Program-made: the position numbers and the translations under genes | Assembly: GCA_004335835.1 (NCBI GenBank) | Contig: RWJK01001183.1 | Location: 119,482 to 183,481 of the forward strand | Length of the DNA: 64,000 nt | From: Scenedesmus sp. ARA3 | Lineage: Eukaryota; Chlorophyta; Chlorophyceae; Sphaeropleales; Scenedesmaceae | Direction: 5' to 3' | Notes under the pieces: model-generated | The model's database searches: none | What the model was told of the DNA's origin: nothing | The model's input: only the letters and a program-made list of their open reading frames with translations | Shown here: positions 1-12,809 of the stretch, one piece after another | Layout of the letters: every line of letters begins with the position of its first letter | Numbering within the stretch: the stretch's first letter is position 1

Positions 1-27
1 GCCGCCCAGCGCCAGCACCGTGTCCCT

Positions 28-67
<40 letters not shown>

Positions 68-1358
68 GCAGCAGTACCGAGTAAGGGAGCAGAGCAAGGC
101 CATGCGTGACATGGAGAGGCAGGAGCCACAGGCGTGTGTCACAACAGGCAGCAGCGGATACAGCCACATCAAAACAATCGCAGCCGCCTCTTTTATCTGC
201 TTACCGTCCTGCTGGCTGCTTTCGCTTGCTGCCCCCTGCAAGCTACACTATACCACAGCACCTACCTGAAGCGCCGGCCTGTGGCCACCACTGCCGCATC
301 ATCATCCAGCCCAGCCTCCTCAAAAGCACCGAATGCATCAGCACTAAACACCTCAGCCCACTTGTAGCTGCAGTAGCCTCGCAAGCAACCAGCATACGAG
401 AAGAAAAGCATCCCTTCCCCTGCCTGCTGCGCTGCTGGTGCTGCTGCTGTCCTCTGCTAATGCTGCCCTTCACACCCACTGTAAGCCTACCTGAACCGCC
501 GCCCTGTGGCCACCACTGCTGCATCGTCATCCAGCCCCGCCTCCTCAAAGGCGCCAAATGCATCAGCACTCAGCACCTCAGCCCACTTATAGCTGTAGTA
601 GCCAGCGCTGTAGCCGCCTGCGAAGATGTGGCTGAAGCTGCACAGGAAGCGGTCCTGAGGGAAGCTGGGCATCACCTGCAGCAGCAGCAGCAGCAGCCGC
701 AGGTGAACATTATGAAAGTTGTGGCTGTTGGAGCAAGGGAAGCAAGAGGCTGCTGATCATCTGCTGGGGGCAGCAGCAGCGCAGCATCAAGCAGCAATGA
801 GCAGCAGCAGCAGCAGCAGCAGCAGCAGTGCCACCCCACAGCAACATGCAGCAACCACACATAGAAGAACCACAAAGACCAGCTCAAAGCCCCTGGGCCC
901 GCACCTGCGTCTTCTGCGCGACTGCCGCATCCCTGTCAAACACGCCCTTCCCCCGACCCAATAGCAACATGCAGCACAAGAGCAGACCTGTGTCCGCACC
1001 TGCGTCTTCTGCGCCACTGCTGCGTCCCTGTCAAACACGCTCTCGCCCACATAGCAACATGCAGCACACACACTAAACAGCACCACCACTAGAGCACAGC
1101 ATCCTGAGCCCCTGTTCCCCCACCTGCGTCTTCTGTGCGACTGCCGCGTCCCTGTCGAACACGCTCTCGCCTGCGCCTGGCGTGAAGCGGCTGTGCAGCT
1201 CCAGGTCGATGCTGCTGAAGTGCACCTGAAGGTGGGGAGGGGGCAGCAGCAGCAGCAGCAGCAGTTAGGCCATGCGGGATGGGCGGTGAGAGTCAAGAAC
1301 CCATGGGCTGTGCAGCTCCAGGTCGCTGCTGCTGAAGTGCACCTGAAGGTGGGGAGGG

Positions 1359-1391
<33 letters not shown>

Positions 1392-1758
1392 TCAGCTATG
1401 CTGGATGGGCGATGAGTGTCGAAAGGCCACAGGCTGTGCAGCTGCAGGTCGATGCTGCTGTGGTGAACCTGGCAGCAGCGCAGCAGCAGCATTGAGCGTC
1501 AGGCATGCGTCCCTCACTGTGCCACGTGCCGCGATGTGTGCCCCTGCTGCGCAGCATAAGTCCAGCCATGCACACCACCCACAACAGCAGCAGCAAAGCA
1601 CACGCAGGCTGCCAGCACATGCCGCGCACACAGACAGCTACAGCAGCAGCTGCAGCAGCAGCAGCAGTGTCCTCACCTGGCGCAGCATCATGGTGCCGCT
1701 GCGGAAGGTCTTGGCTGCCTTGAGGCGCGCAAACATGTCCTCAGGCAGCGGCTCGCCT

Positions 1759-1791
<33 letters not shown>

Positions 1792-2398
1792 CGTCAGCAG
1801 TCAGGAGCCAGTCAGCCAATGCTGCATCGTCCATGTATTGTGGCGTTGAGCCATGCGCTGCCCTGGCCCGCGCCTCGCTCACAGCAAAGCAGCAACCGCA
1901 TGATGCACAGGGCACCGCAATCACACACCGCCTGAGCATAATGCTGATTCATAATCCTTATAACGTCACAATGATACTGTCGCCGCTGTCCCCAAGCAAT
2001 CACGCGGAGCTCATACCTGTCTGGTAGTGCTTGGCGAAGCTGTACAACGTGGGCTTGTCGTAGCACCAGTTCTCCATGAACTGGCTGGGCAGCTCAACAG
2101 CATCCCACTCCACACCCCTGCGGCATTGCAAATGTAACCATTTGCATCACCCCATAGCACTTGATTGTGCTGCAGCGCGCGCTGTAAGTGCTTTAGTGCT
2201 ACATTTGCATCACACCATAGCACTTGATTGTGCTGCAGCGCTGCCTGCCGTTCAAAGACAATGATTGGTAACCAACAGCCAGCCCCCTCACCTGATGCCC
2301 GCCACCAGGCCCTCGTCCACTGTGGTCATCATGTGCTGCAGCGCGTGGCCAAACTCGTGGAACAGCGTCTCAACCTCCCTGCAGCGAATGCAGCGAAT

Positions 2399-2444
<46 letters not shown>

Positions 2445-5024
2445 GGCCATGAGCATGACGCGTTATAGCATCACCAGACTCGTGGAACAGCATCTCCACC
2501 TCCTTGCACAGGGGAGCACAGCCCAGCAGCAGGAGGGCACTTAGCATTCCTGACGTGTCGACGCACAACTTCAGGACCAAGCCAGCTAGAATGCAGAATG
2601 ACTCCATTTTTATGCTGAAAACTGTGTCCACAAACCCCACCTGAAGGTCATGAGGCTGGGCTGGCCGTCCACTGGTGGGCTCTGGTTGCACACCATGTGC
2701 GCCACGGGCAGCCGGGGGGAGCCGGGCGGGGAGCCGGCAGCAGCAGGCAGCAGCTTGCTGCGGCCCACCACCTGCGCAGCAACAAACAGCAGGGGCAGCA
2801 GCATACAAGGTGCATCAGGAAAGGGGCATGCGATTGGTGCATGCAGGGAGCCGGCAGCAGCAGGCAGCAGCTTGCTGCAGCTCAACACATGTGATGACAG
2901 CAGATGGGGGCGCGGCAATTAGCGCAGCAGCACACGAGATTAGTCAGTAACCGCATTGTCTTTCGGCATATGGAGCACACGCATCCCAATATTTCTCAGA
3001 TACAAGCAGCACCGGGTGCGGCAGCAGCCTCACCTCAGCCATCCAAGCTCCGCCGCGCTTCTCAGCGGGCCTGCTGTACGCGTCCAGGACGAAGTAGGCC
3101 CGCAGGGAGCCATTGGTCATCGCTTTTCAAACCCCAAGGACAAAACCCACAACATCAACAAACCCATTCACAAGCAGACGCCGGGGACACAATCAAACAG
3201 GCGCAGCAGCCTCACCTCAGCCATCCACGCGCCGCCGCGCTTCTCTGCGGGCCTGCTGTATGGGTCCAGGAAGAAGTAGGCCCTGGGCGCGCCGTTGGTC
3301 ATCAGCTTGAAGAAGCGCACGTCTGACTGCCACACAGGGGCCTCGCCATCAGCAGGCACAATGTCGATGTCAAACAGGCGCTTGGCCACCTGCAAATAAC
3401 AAGCATAACACAACAGACGCTTTTACTCATACTTCTTGGATGCTTCAATAGCCTGCATGCATGCAACTGATGCAATTACTATGTCAACAACAGGAGTGAT
3501 GCAGGGGTGAAGAACTTTGCAGAGGCCAACACAGCTACCCCCTCTCTCAGTTGTCGCACACCTTGAACAGGCCGCCCAGCACAGCGGGCAGTGCAAAGTA
3601 GGGCCGCAGCTCCTCGTCGTTCAGGTCGTACTTTGCCTCCCTCAGCCGCTCCGCCCAGAAGGCAGCAGAAACACATAGAGAACCTGGAACAGCCCACCCA
3701 CAAACAAGCTGGACACGCGAACAAGCACAGCAGCATGCTTGCAGCCTTCCCTCCAAAGACACTTGAACCAAAAACCTTGCAACCTTAAAAGCCCACCTTG
3801 AACAGGCCATCAAGCACAGCAGGCAGCGCGAAATACGGCCGCAGCTCCTCATCCTTCAGGTCGTACTTGGCCTCCCTCAGCCGCTCCGCCCAGAAGGCCA
3901 CGTCCCACCACAGCAGCTCGCCATCGTGGCCGTTGGCTGCTGCGTGTGCCTGAGCATCAGCCAGATCAGCCTGCAGCAGCAGCAGCAGCACAGCAGCAGC
4001 AGCAGGCAGGTCAGTGCTTCTCAACGCTCAGTGGCCAGCAGGGGAAAAACCAGATGCACCGCAGGCAGCAGCGAACTGCACTGTTCTTCTACCACAGCAT
4101 CTCAGCACCAAAGGGAGTCAAAAGATCGCCAGGCCTGCTGCGACTAAACACTGGCAGCTGCTGGTCTTAAACCCTGCCAGCAGCCACTACACTAAACCCA
4201 CCTTGGCTGCCGCGAAGCTCTTGTCGCGCAGCTCCTCCAGCAGCTCCTCGGCACGGTCCAGGTTGGCCATCTGGACGCAGCAGCAGCAGCAGCAGCAGCA
4301 CAGCGAGGGTTAAGCATGCATCAGAAACCCCCTGTGTCATGTTGCCAGACGCTGCCAATGCCAAGCTGCCGTCACAGCAGCAGCAAGAACGACAACTCGT
4401 CAGCACAGGCAGCATCCACACTGGCAAGCTTCCCGTAGCCCTAAGCTGTTCCTGGCTCTAAACTTTAAACCCTGACCCTAGCTCCTTGCTGAACCCTGCC
4501 CCCAGCTGCCTGCTTAACCCCACCTTGCTGGCCATGGGCAGCTCCGCAAAGTTGGCAAAGCCCAGCTAAGCCTCAGCTGCAGCTAACCCCTGTACCCTAA
4601 ACCCTGCGGCCAGCCGCCTGCAAAACCCTGGTTGCCAGTTTGTGGCTCACCTTGCTGGCCATGGACAGCTCCGCAAAGTTGGCAAAGCCCAGCAGCTGAG
4701 CCTTCTCCTTGCGCAGCGACAGCACCTGGGCGCGGCAGCAGCAGCAGCAGCAGCAGCATGCGTGAGTGCAGAAGTTGACTCCGACGGCCGCAATCCTTTC
4801 CGAGAGCAGCAGCAGCAGCAGCGCAGCTGCAATACAGCAATGCAGTGTTTTCTCATCATCTATGCCAACTACAGAAGAGCTACAGGTCATCGACAAGATC
4901 TATCTGATTGAATCATGCAGAAGCAGTGTAGATGTCCGCACCTGCTCGATGATGGGCGAGTTGTCCAGCTCGCCCGCTGACGCGCGCGTGATGTAGGCGC
5001 GGTACATCTCCTCACGCAGCGCCC

Positions 5025-5057
<33 letters not shown>

Positions 5058-5098
5058 ATGCAGCAGCAGCAGATGCGGCAGATGCAGCAGTAGCAGAC

Positions 5099-5129
<31 letters not shown>

Positions 5130-6754
5130 GCAGAGTGCTTGAATCAGGGCCCTGACAGCAGCAGCAGTAGAAGCAGCCACGACTGCTGAGGCTCCACATT
5201 CATAGGCAAGCTCATAGGCAAGCTCACAGAGCTAAAATATATTCTTGCAAATACAAAAAAGCTGCTGCGTCTACCAACAATGCAGCCCATCTAAGCAGAG
5301 AACAGATGCGCATGCGTTTTCCATCATTCCGCGCACCCAAATCACAAACCCTCGCGCGCTAAAGCGCACCTGTTCTTGGCGTGCGTCATCACGGGGTAGT
5401 AGCTGGGGAAGTCGAGCGTCAGCAGCCAGGGGCAAGCCTCTGCTGTGGCCTCTCGCAGTTTGCATAGCCGTTGACAACAAAACCCCAAACCCTAAACCCT
5501 GTTGAAGCGCACCTGTTCTTGGCGTGTGTCATCACCGGGTAGTAGCTGGGGAAGTCAAGGGTGAGCAGCCAGGGGCCCGCCTCTGCTGTGGCCTTGTCGT
5601 GGCCTGCTGAGCGCGCCTGCTGCGCTGCCAGGCCTAGTGCGGTGGGAGGGAGCCCCTCTAGCTCTGACACATCTGTCACCAGCTTCTTGAAGGCCTGCAA
5701 ACAGTTGAAAAGGACGAACTGTGTTACATGTATATCCCACAGGATGTGCCATCTAGCATCTGGGCGGCAGCCCCTCCAGCTCTGAGATGCCTGTCACCAG
5801 CTTCCTGCAAGCCTGTATGAGGGGCAGTGAATACAGCAAACAATGTTGAACATGTGCAATGCGTATTTACATTGATAATGACAATGGTTTGTTGGTGGAA
5901 AGTTGCCATAAAATTGGTATAAAGGCGTAGAGTTGTGTCATGAAGCATGTGGGGAGCAGCCCCTACAGCATTACGATGTTTATGAAGCAGGTGGCGGGGC
6001 AATGGCCAGGAGAGGGGAGGCGCGCGATGCAGCAAGGTAGATAAGTGCCGTCTGCAGGGACACTCCATGTTTTCTGCCGTGGTCCGTCTGAACCCACATC
6101 ACGCACGTTAGTCGCGTCGAGCACATTGTTGGAGAACTTTGTGCTCAGCTGTGCCAGCTGCTGCTGGATGGCGTTGTAGCGCTTTTGCGCCTCGCCCTCC
6201 AGCGCCACTCCCGAGCAGCTGGCTGTTCAGAGCCACAACCACCAAAACAGCTGCAATCCTGATCAACTACAATGCATCCGTCACGCTGTTGACACACAGC
6301 ATGCCACAACAGCCAGCAAACGCATCACAATCGCCCACACACCTTGGTGGCGTCGAGCACGTTGTTGCTGAACTTTGTGCTCAGCTGCGCCAGCTGCTGC
6401 TGAATCGCGTTGTAGCGCTGTTGCGCCTCACCCTCCAGAGCCACCCCGCCCAGCACAAAGTCACGCAGCTCAATGTCCACGACACGTTTCTGAGCCTCAG
6501 TGAGTGTTTCCCAAGCAGGGCCCTCCCTGCAGCAGCAGCAGCAGCAGCAGCAGGTGTTTAGCAGGTCGGGTAAGCAGCTCGGTATCAATCACGCGCTTCT
6601 GAGCCTCGGTCAGGGTTTCCCATGCGGGGCCCTCCCTGCAGCAGCAGCAGCAACAGCAGGTGTTAAGCAGGTCAAGCAAAGAGCGCAGCGTCAGCTCGAG
6701 ATCAACTACGCGCTTCTGAGCCTCAGTGAGCGTCTCCCAGGCAGGGCCCTCCCT

Positions 6755-6795
<41 letters not shown>

Positions 6796-7400
6796 TGTTC
6801 AGCAGGTGGGGCAAGCAGCTCGATGTCCACCACACGCTTCTGAGCCTCGGTCAGGGTTTATCATGCAGGGCCCTCCCTGCAGCAGTCAGCAGCAGCGGCA
6901 GCAGTCGGCAGCAGCAGCAGCAGTCAGCAGCAGCAGCAGCAGAACTTCTTTGCTCACTTCACTGCCTGAAAGACGCCGCACAGCAGCTTGCTGTCGCCTT
7001 GCCGCACCGCAAGCAACAATCAAACAGAACCCAACCAGCAGCAACAACTCACTTGAGCGCCTTGAAGGCTGGTGCCTTCATACAGCGGCTGGTGCGCCCC
7101 TGGCCCTGCTGCAGCTGCTGCCACTGCTGCTGGCTACAAATCTGCATCAGAACAGCATACAACATCATTGCCACTCACTTGAGTGCCTTGAAGGCGCCGT
7201 ACAGCGGCTTGCTCTGCGCCAGGCGCAGCCCTAGTGCAACGTTCTCAGGCTGCACCTCCTCAACAGCAGCACGCAGCGCCTCACTGTCCGCAACACCCTG
7301 CAATAGCAACAGCAGCAGCAGCGTGAAACATTAGTCATGCACTTCACCGATTGCACCTCCTCCACTGCGGCACGCAGAGTCTCACTGTCCGCCACACCCT

Positions 7401-7433
<33 letters not shown>

Positions 7434-9769
7434 GAAGCAGCAGCAGCAGCGGCGGCAGCGGCATGGCAGCAACAAGGATGAAGCACTCTGGCTGCTGCGT
7501 TTGTGTGCCTACACCGTTTGCTGCTGTGCCCCCCACCCCCAAGCCCCGCCTCGTGCCGCCACCTCTTGCCGCCATAAGCACACTCCCTGCCTGCTTGATT
7601 GCCAGCCTCCACGCCACGCCACGCCGCTCACTGCTGCTCAGCATTTCTAGGCAGGTCAGCGCTCCTCGACCACCCCAGTTTGAGGTGACCGAAGATGCCC
7701 CAGGTGCGCTGGTGCCTGTCAGTCAGCCGCTCAAGCGGCTCAACCAGCCCCTGCCAGCTGGGCTGCACAGACGCCTCAACACCTACGCTGCTTGTGGCCG
7801 CAGAGTAGTACATCCTTCACTCCCTTGCTGCAGGATGTACTTCGCCAAACTCACCTGCAGGTGGCTCACGATGCCCCAGGTGCGCTGGTGGCGGTCAATC
7901 AGACCCCTCTCCCCAAAGCTGCAGGATTGACTACCGCGGAACCGCTGCAAACCTCAGAAAAAAGCCTACCTTGAGGTGGCTGACGATGCCCCAGGTGCGC
8001 TGGTGGCGATCTGTCAGTCGCTCAAGCGGCTCAACAAGTCCTTCCCAGCTAGGCTGCACTGAGGCCTCCAGCGCATCAATGTCCTTGTGCAGCTGCGCCA
8101 GCAGTGCACGCATGCCTGGCACCACATGCTCTGGCTTGACCTTGTCATACAGCGGAAACACCACGTCCTGCAAGCATGTGGGCAGTTTCAGGGCAAGAAT
8201 GAGTGGGCTGGGGGTTGGGCCAGCAGTGCACGAATGCCTGGCACCACATGCTCCGGCTTCACCTCGTCATACAGCAGGAGCACCACATCCTGCAAACACA
8301 GACACCAACACAGATGCAGAGTGGGTTTAGGGTCGATACGGGGTTGTGTGGTTGCTGTGTGCTTGGCACCACATGCTCCGGCTTTACTTTGTCATACAGG
8401 GGGAACACCACGTCCTGCAAACACAAACAGCGCACAGTGGGCTTCCAGTCAGGACGCATTTGGCATCAGTTGCGCATGCCTGTCACCACATGCTCCGGCT
8501 TCACCTGGCTTTCTAAAGGGAACACCACGTCCTGCAAACATACACACAGACACAGGCAAACAGAATTGTTAGGGTTCAGGCGGATCACATGGTTGCTGTA
8601 TGCCTGGCACAACATGCTCCGGCTTCACCTTGTCATACAGCGGAAACACCACATCCTGCAAGCGCAACAAAACAGCGCACAGTGGCCTTCCAGGCAGGGA
8701 CGCAGTTGACTTGATTCCGCATGCCTGTTACGACATGCTCCTGTTACTACATGCTCCGGCTTCACCTAGCCTTCCAAAGGGAACACCACGTCCTGCAAGC
8801 AGCATGAGCGCAATAACCAGCTAGTCCAATTGCTCTCAAATGTGCTGGGCTTCGCAGGACAGCCACAGCACTGCAACCTGTGTGGCGCACAGGGCACTGC
8901 AGCTTCTGCTTCTGGGAGCGCACGGGTTGCAGGGCACAGGAGTACTGATGTTAGTATGAACACAACAGTGTCCCAGAGTGCTTTAATGAGTGAAGTGAAT
9001 GACAACAAAAGCGAAGTGTGCTGCAGGAAAGCAGCATGCACATGCAACCGGGAGCCTCACACAACAACAGCAGCTGACTCAACCCGCATGCTCTACCGAG
9101 TTCCAGCTGACACCTGTGCAATGTTGTTGAAAGCATGTTCGTGCAGCCTATGCACCTGCTTGAAGCATGCATGATCCTGCAAGTGTTCAACGCTGCTGGT
9201 TCTGCTGCTGTTGCTGCACCTGCCACAACAGCACTACACTGCCATGCATCACCCCTGCTACACCCCGATATGATTCATTCTCAACCAACAAACCTCCTGC
9301 GTGCGCCAGCTGCTGCCCTACACATTGCCTGTGGCTTGACTGTTGCCCAACAGCTGCAACCACCCATGCAGGGGCATGACAACATGCAACCTGGGAAACT
9401 CTATACTGACGCCAAATCCGCTTAGATGCTGCCTAGCAGGCACGATTTCGTTACCTCAAACACTAATCATACCGTATATAGCTTTTGAACGGAGTTGCTC
9501 ACCGCAAGCAGGGGGTTGGTGGTGAACACGTCAACAGTGTCCACCTCCTGCACTGCTGCTGCCTTGGGCACTGCCGTTGAGTCCGCCATGCCTCTGCTGA
9601 TTGCTGCAAAAGAGGGAACTGGAGCTGCGACGCCCTTGACCAGCGCTGAACTTGCGGGGATTGCAGCAGAGGCCCTACGAGGCACCACAGCAGAGCAGCG
9701 ACCACAGAGCAGCCTGCAGCTAGGAAGCCTTGCCAGACGAGCACCGGTTGACGAAGCTTTTAGGAGCAT
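1..9769 (-). CDS. Organellar oligopeptidase A / thimet-type M3 zinc metallopeptidase (3' end beyond window)
   Basis: Zinc endopeptidase that degrades short peptides, including cleaved targeting peptides, in plastid and mitochondrion (known role of plant OOP/TOP1). A 17-exon model keeps frame throughout: 9769-9503, 8167-7970, 7297-7179, 6526-6343, 5694-5513, 5023-4942, 4725-4651, 4270-4202, 3970-3797, 3389-3216, 2771-2641, 2378-2292, 2117-2017, 1756-1677, 1225-1124, 675-491, 25-1. This gives 745 codons; the plant enzyme is about 790, so only some 30-45 residues lie off the left edge. The zinc motif HEFGHALQH is in exon 12 and the third-ligand region [14 protein letters not shown] in exon 13. 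Exon 16 carries FSHIFAGGY and [15 protein letters not shown]. The start at 9769 is chosen because about 70 residues rich in Ala, Ser and Arg follow, resembling a transit peptide, before TTNPLLA. Nearly every exon edge has extra copies in the flanking introns (see findings). Family assignment is firm; dual targeting is inferred. Confidence 0.95.
240..480 (-). repeat. Partial second copy of oligopeptidase exon-16 end
   Basis: The sense strand encodes a variant of the exon-16 end ([18 protein letters not shown] in the real exon) near 245-370, downstream of the real exon end at 491, followed again by a GT site. Similar edge copies of exon 15 lie at about 890-1060 ([12 protein letters not shown]) and at 1300-1480 ([11 protein letters not shown]). 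Confidence 0.7.
6480..6890 (-). repeat. Tandem copies of oligopeptidase exon-4 start with (CTG)n acceptor
   Basis: Exon 4 starts at 6526 with GGAGGGCCC after a sense CTG run ending in CAG. Three further copies lie upstream in the intron, near 6570-6640, 6690-6755 and 6815-6882. Each has its own CTG run and encodes [16 protein letters not shown] or a close variant. The copies then run into intron sequence, so they look like decoy or alternative exon starts. Confidence 0.8.
8155..8800 (-). repeat. Array of six copies of oligopeptidase exon-2 start plus acceptor site
   Basis: The sense boundary cag|GACGTGGTGTTTCC, which begins exon 2, recurs with its intron acceptor at first-exon-base positions 8167 (used in the model), 8289, 8414, 8531, 8655 and 8792. 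Spacing is about 117-137 bp. Each copy continues for about 50 coding bases ([16 protein letters not shown], with substitutions) and then turns into intron-like sequence. In several copies AAG is followed by GTGAAG, a possible donor that would define a 27-nt in-frame micro-exon. Only the copy at 8167 continues into the full exon. Confidence 0.85.
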
Positions 9770-10699
9770 AGCGTTGTTGTGGTGTAGCAACGGGACTGTC
9801 ACCGAGGCTAGAAGCTCGGCAGTGTGTGGAAGGTGGTATGCGTTCAGGGCGTAAGTGGCACACGACGTCAGGCTCAGCAGGACTCGCAGCAACAGAAGTA
9901 GCACACAAGTATGTCCTCCTAGAACGATCATATAGCCAGGCTCGCAATGCGCCCTGTTGGTGGTGGGTGCCTGGTCACACCTGCCTGGCCAACACACTCA
10001 GGTCATGGGGCTTTGCTCCTGTTGTGACTAGACAAGCTGATTAGCGTTGCGTATGGCTGAATGTGCAGGTTATGCCGATTGTAACCTGCTGTGGCGCTGC
10101 CAATGCCTGGATGCTGCCTTTGCAGTGCCTAGCATGTCATCCCCCTGGCCTAGTCACCAGCCGGGTGGTGGTGGGTGACTGCTGCTATGACACCAGTGTC
10201 GCGTGTATGGCTACTTGCTGCATTCGCCGCACTTGAATCCTTTATACCTTTTCACTTGCCGAGCTGAGTCCGTTTAAGTGCACATGCAAGTCACAGCCTG
10301 CAGAACCCGGTCTTCCCACCACTGTTGACCAGCCTTGGTGTGCAGCGGCAGGCCAAGCAATTGCCCAGCAGCAGTGCCTATACCATCTGGCCATGCACAT
10401 GCTGCTGAAAATCAAACCAGAGGCCCTCACCTGTCACTGCGGGTCTGCACTGTCGCGTCATTGCGGCCCTCCTGCTGCGTGCCCTGCATGTCGCCTGCAC
10501 CAGCAGTACATCGCAGTACACCAAAGGCATCATCGTACAGCAGCAATGCAGCAGCAGAAGCAGAAGCACACTTCAACACAACAAACTAGTGTTTTTTGTG
10601 TACACACTGCTGCTGTCTGAACTGTCAGCCAGGCGTCTGCTGCTGCAGGCAGTGGCTGTCAGGGTATACACGCATTACACAGCGCCGGTCTGTTGGATG

Positions 10700-10910
10700 G
10701 TATGCTACAACGTATGGCACACAGCTTGTGTTGAGACAGGCATCCAGCGGCCAACGACCTGCCGTGCATCACATGCATGGAGCTGCTGGCAGGTGAGACC
10801 TTTGCCCATGTTGTACAAGCCAGTTGACAAGGCTGCGTGATGCTTCAAAGCATGCTGCTGCGCTGGAGTCAGCCTCGGGTGCTGTTGAACTTGTAGCTTG
10901 TTGCCGCCGC

Positions 10911-10960
<50 letters not shown>

Positions 10961-11583
10961 ACCTGTGCCAGCAGTGCCGGGCAGCACCGCATGGAACCCC
11001 TCCCCTGAGGCAGCCAGTTGCTCAGCTGCTGCTGCCAGGCTGGCTGAACTCAGCTCCTGCTGCAGCAGCGACCGCTGGCTGCTGCTGCTGCTGCTGCTGA
11101 GTGCCTGCATCACGGCCTCCTCCAACACTGACCCAGGGCTGCACAACAACAGCAGGACAGGTGAGAAGGTTCAGAAGCAGCAGTAGAGAGGCTGACCAAT
11201 GAATGGACCGGTTTTGACATGCAGCAGCTGCTTGTAGGCCAGGCCTATGTTGACTGCGAGTTGGCTGAAGCATTGCTGCTGACCCTCTTCGGACCCAGCA
11301 TGGTGCAGTGCTGGCAGCAGCAGTACACGTGGTGCGTGTACTGCCTGCTGGGCGGCTGAACCGTTCTAAATGCATATGGATTCGGCCATAACGCGTCTGG
11401 TAGCGTGCGAACGAGATGTTCGAGCACTCGCGCCCACCCCGCGCGCCATGACACTGCAGCAAATCGGGCCGGTGCCCACCTCAAGCTCTCCGTCATTATG
11501 CGAGCATTTGTTCCGACAAATAACAAAGCACCGAACATCAGAGCTGCTAGGCCCAGTGCTGAGCTGGGCCTGCTGCGCGCCAT
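10700..11583 (-). CDS. Possible minus-strand gene, not recognised
   Basis: Scattered exon-like stretches are seen, but no model holds frame. The best is 11138-10963, with an acceptor tgtgcag and donor gtgagc; it encodes a Ser/Gln/Ala-rich helix-prone segment (VLEEAVMQAL, LAAAAEQLAASGEGFHAVL). A second lies near 11310-11209 (CFSQLAVNIGLAYKQLLH). An ATG at 11583 opens a hydrophobic stretch (LGLAALMFGALLFVGTNA) that could be a signal anchor. Junction phases between these segments do not agree, so this may be a decayed gene or two fragments. The sense strand carries CAG at 10913-10959, consistent with a coding tract on this strand. Confidence 0.25.
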
Positions 11584-11639
11584 TTTGCGCGCTGGAATGT
11601 TGCTTTTCTAAGCGATATTGTTCTGTTGGATTGAAAAAT

Positions 11640-12809
11640 ACTGTTTAGGTTTTGATAGTTTCTCTTGCTGCAGACGCTGGTGATGTTGGTCACCGACTGT
11701 AAGAGACGGGCTGCAACAGTGTGAAGATGTCGAAGGTATACAACGCTGTCAGCAGCATAACCAAAGGGTTTTGTTCCGGATATTCAACTTATGAGTACTC
11801 GATAGCAACGTCAGAATATGAGCGCGGGTGGGCGACTGCTCGGGTCGGGGAAATGTGAGGAAAGGTGAGATGCGAAGAAAAGGCAGTTCATGCCAGAACT
11901 GCCAAGATCACATTCACATGTGCCAGCTGCCAGCAGGTGATTAGGACCCTGTGCCAAACGGTGCATATGCCTTTAATAAACAAAGATAAGAGTTGAATCA
12001 TATCATATGATGCAGTGTACTGCTGTGCGAGTGCTGAACAATGGTGCTGAACAGGTGCTGAATAGTGCTGAACAACGGCTCTATGCAGGTGCAAGAGGGC
12101 GGGACAGGATTTACAATTCTCACCACCGGTGTGAATCGGGGATAATATGTGGGTGGGATACCCATGTGGCCGGCATGCGGATACTGCGACAATCGTGGTG
12201 ACTGCCCCATGCCCTCGCAGGCCCCACATACATACATACATACATACATACATACATACATACAAACTTGTTGCATTATTGTTCAGGAGCTGGCCAGTAT
12301 GAAAACATGTCGAAACAAGATGTTTTGAAGCGGAGAGGCTGGTGATAACGTGCTGCCTCAGCTGCAGCTGAGGTGCGACCAGCACTGCTCAGTGGTGCGC
12401 ACGCTGCTCGAAGGATGGAGAGCCTGTGCCGCATCTAGCATTTGAAGGGTTGCTACATTATGTGTGTGTGTGCAGTCTATGTGATGAATGCAGCTATCGG
12501 CTTATCGCACAATGCAGCTGTTTTTGCTTGGCAAGCAGTACCCGTGGCTGTTCCTGCACTCCTTGCAGTTTGGGCTGCTCAATACATAAAGTATCTCTCG
12601 TTTGAGCTAAGCCAAAACTGTGGCAAGTGTTTTCCATCCCGTTTGCGATGCCACGGCCTGAAATGTCCCGTCCAACGTTATTGATGCACTGCTGCTTGAG
12701 GTAGCACATCAACCTTGGGTTGAACGATGTGCAGCCAAGCATGCCAGTTCCTGATGAACAGCAAGGCGTGTTGCTTTTGTAGAAGCACATCTATCAATAG
12801 CACAGCAGC
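11640..12809. other. Intergenic stretch, no gene recognised
   Basis: AT content is somewhat higher than in the flanking genes. Apart from the ACAT microsatellite, no open frame with plausible splice sites or a recognisable protein motif was seen. The right part should contain the promoter of the MYND gene that starts at 12810. Confidence 0.5.
12226..12264. repeat. Tetranucleotide (ACAT)n microsatellite
   Basis: About nine uninterrupted tandem copies of a four-base unit, in apparently non-coding DNA between the doubtful gene at 10700-11583 and the MYND gene. Confidence 0.95.

Noticed and set aside
5460..5510. Plant-type telomere-like motif (ccctaaaccct) in an oligopeptidase intron, also hints near 4440-4610
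   Set aside because: Only about two adjoining units are present, too few for an interstitial telomere array; chance in C/T-rich intron sequence is enough.
1..9500. Separate small genes at each duplicated exon fragment on the minus strand
   Set aside because: One 17-exon oligopeptidase model explains all conserved segments in order and in phase; the extra pieces are edge copies without independent starts.
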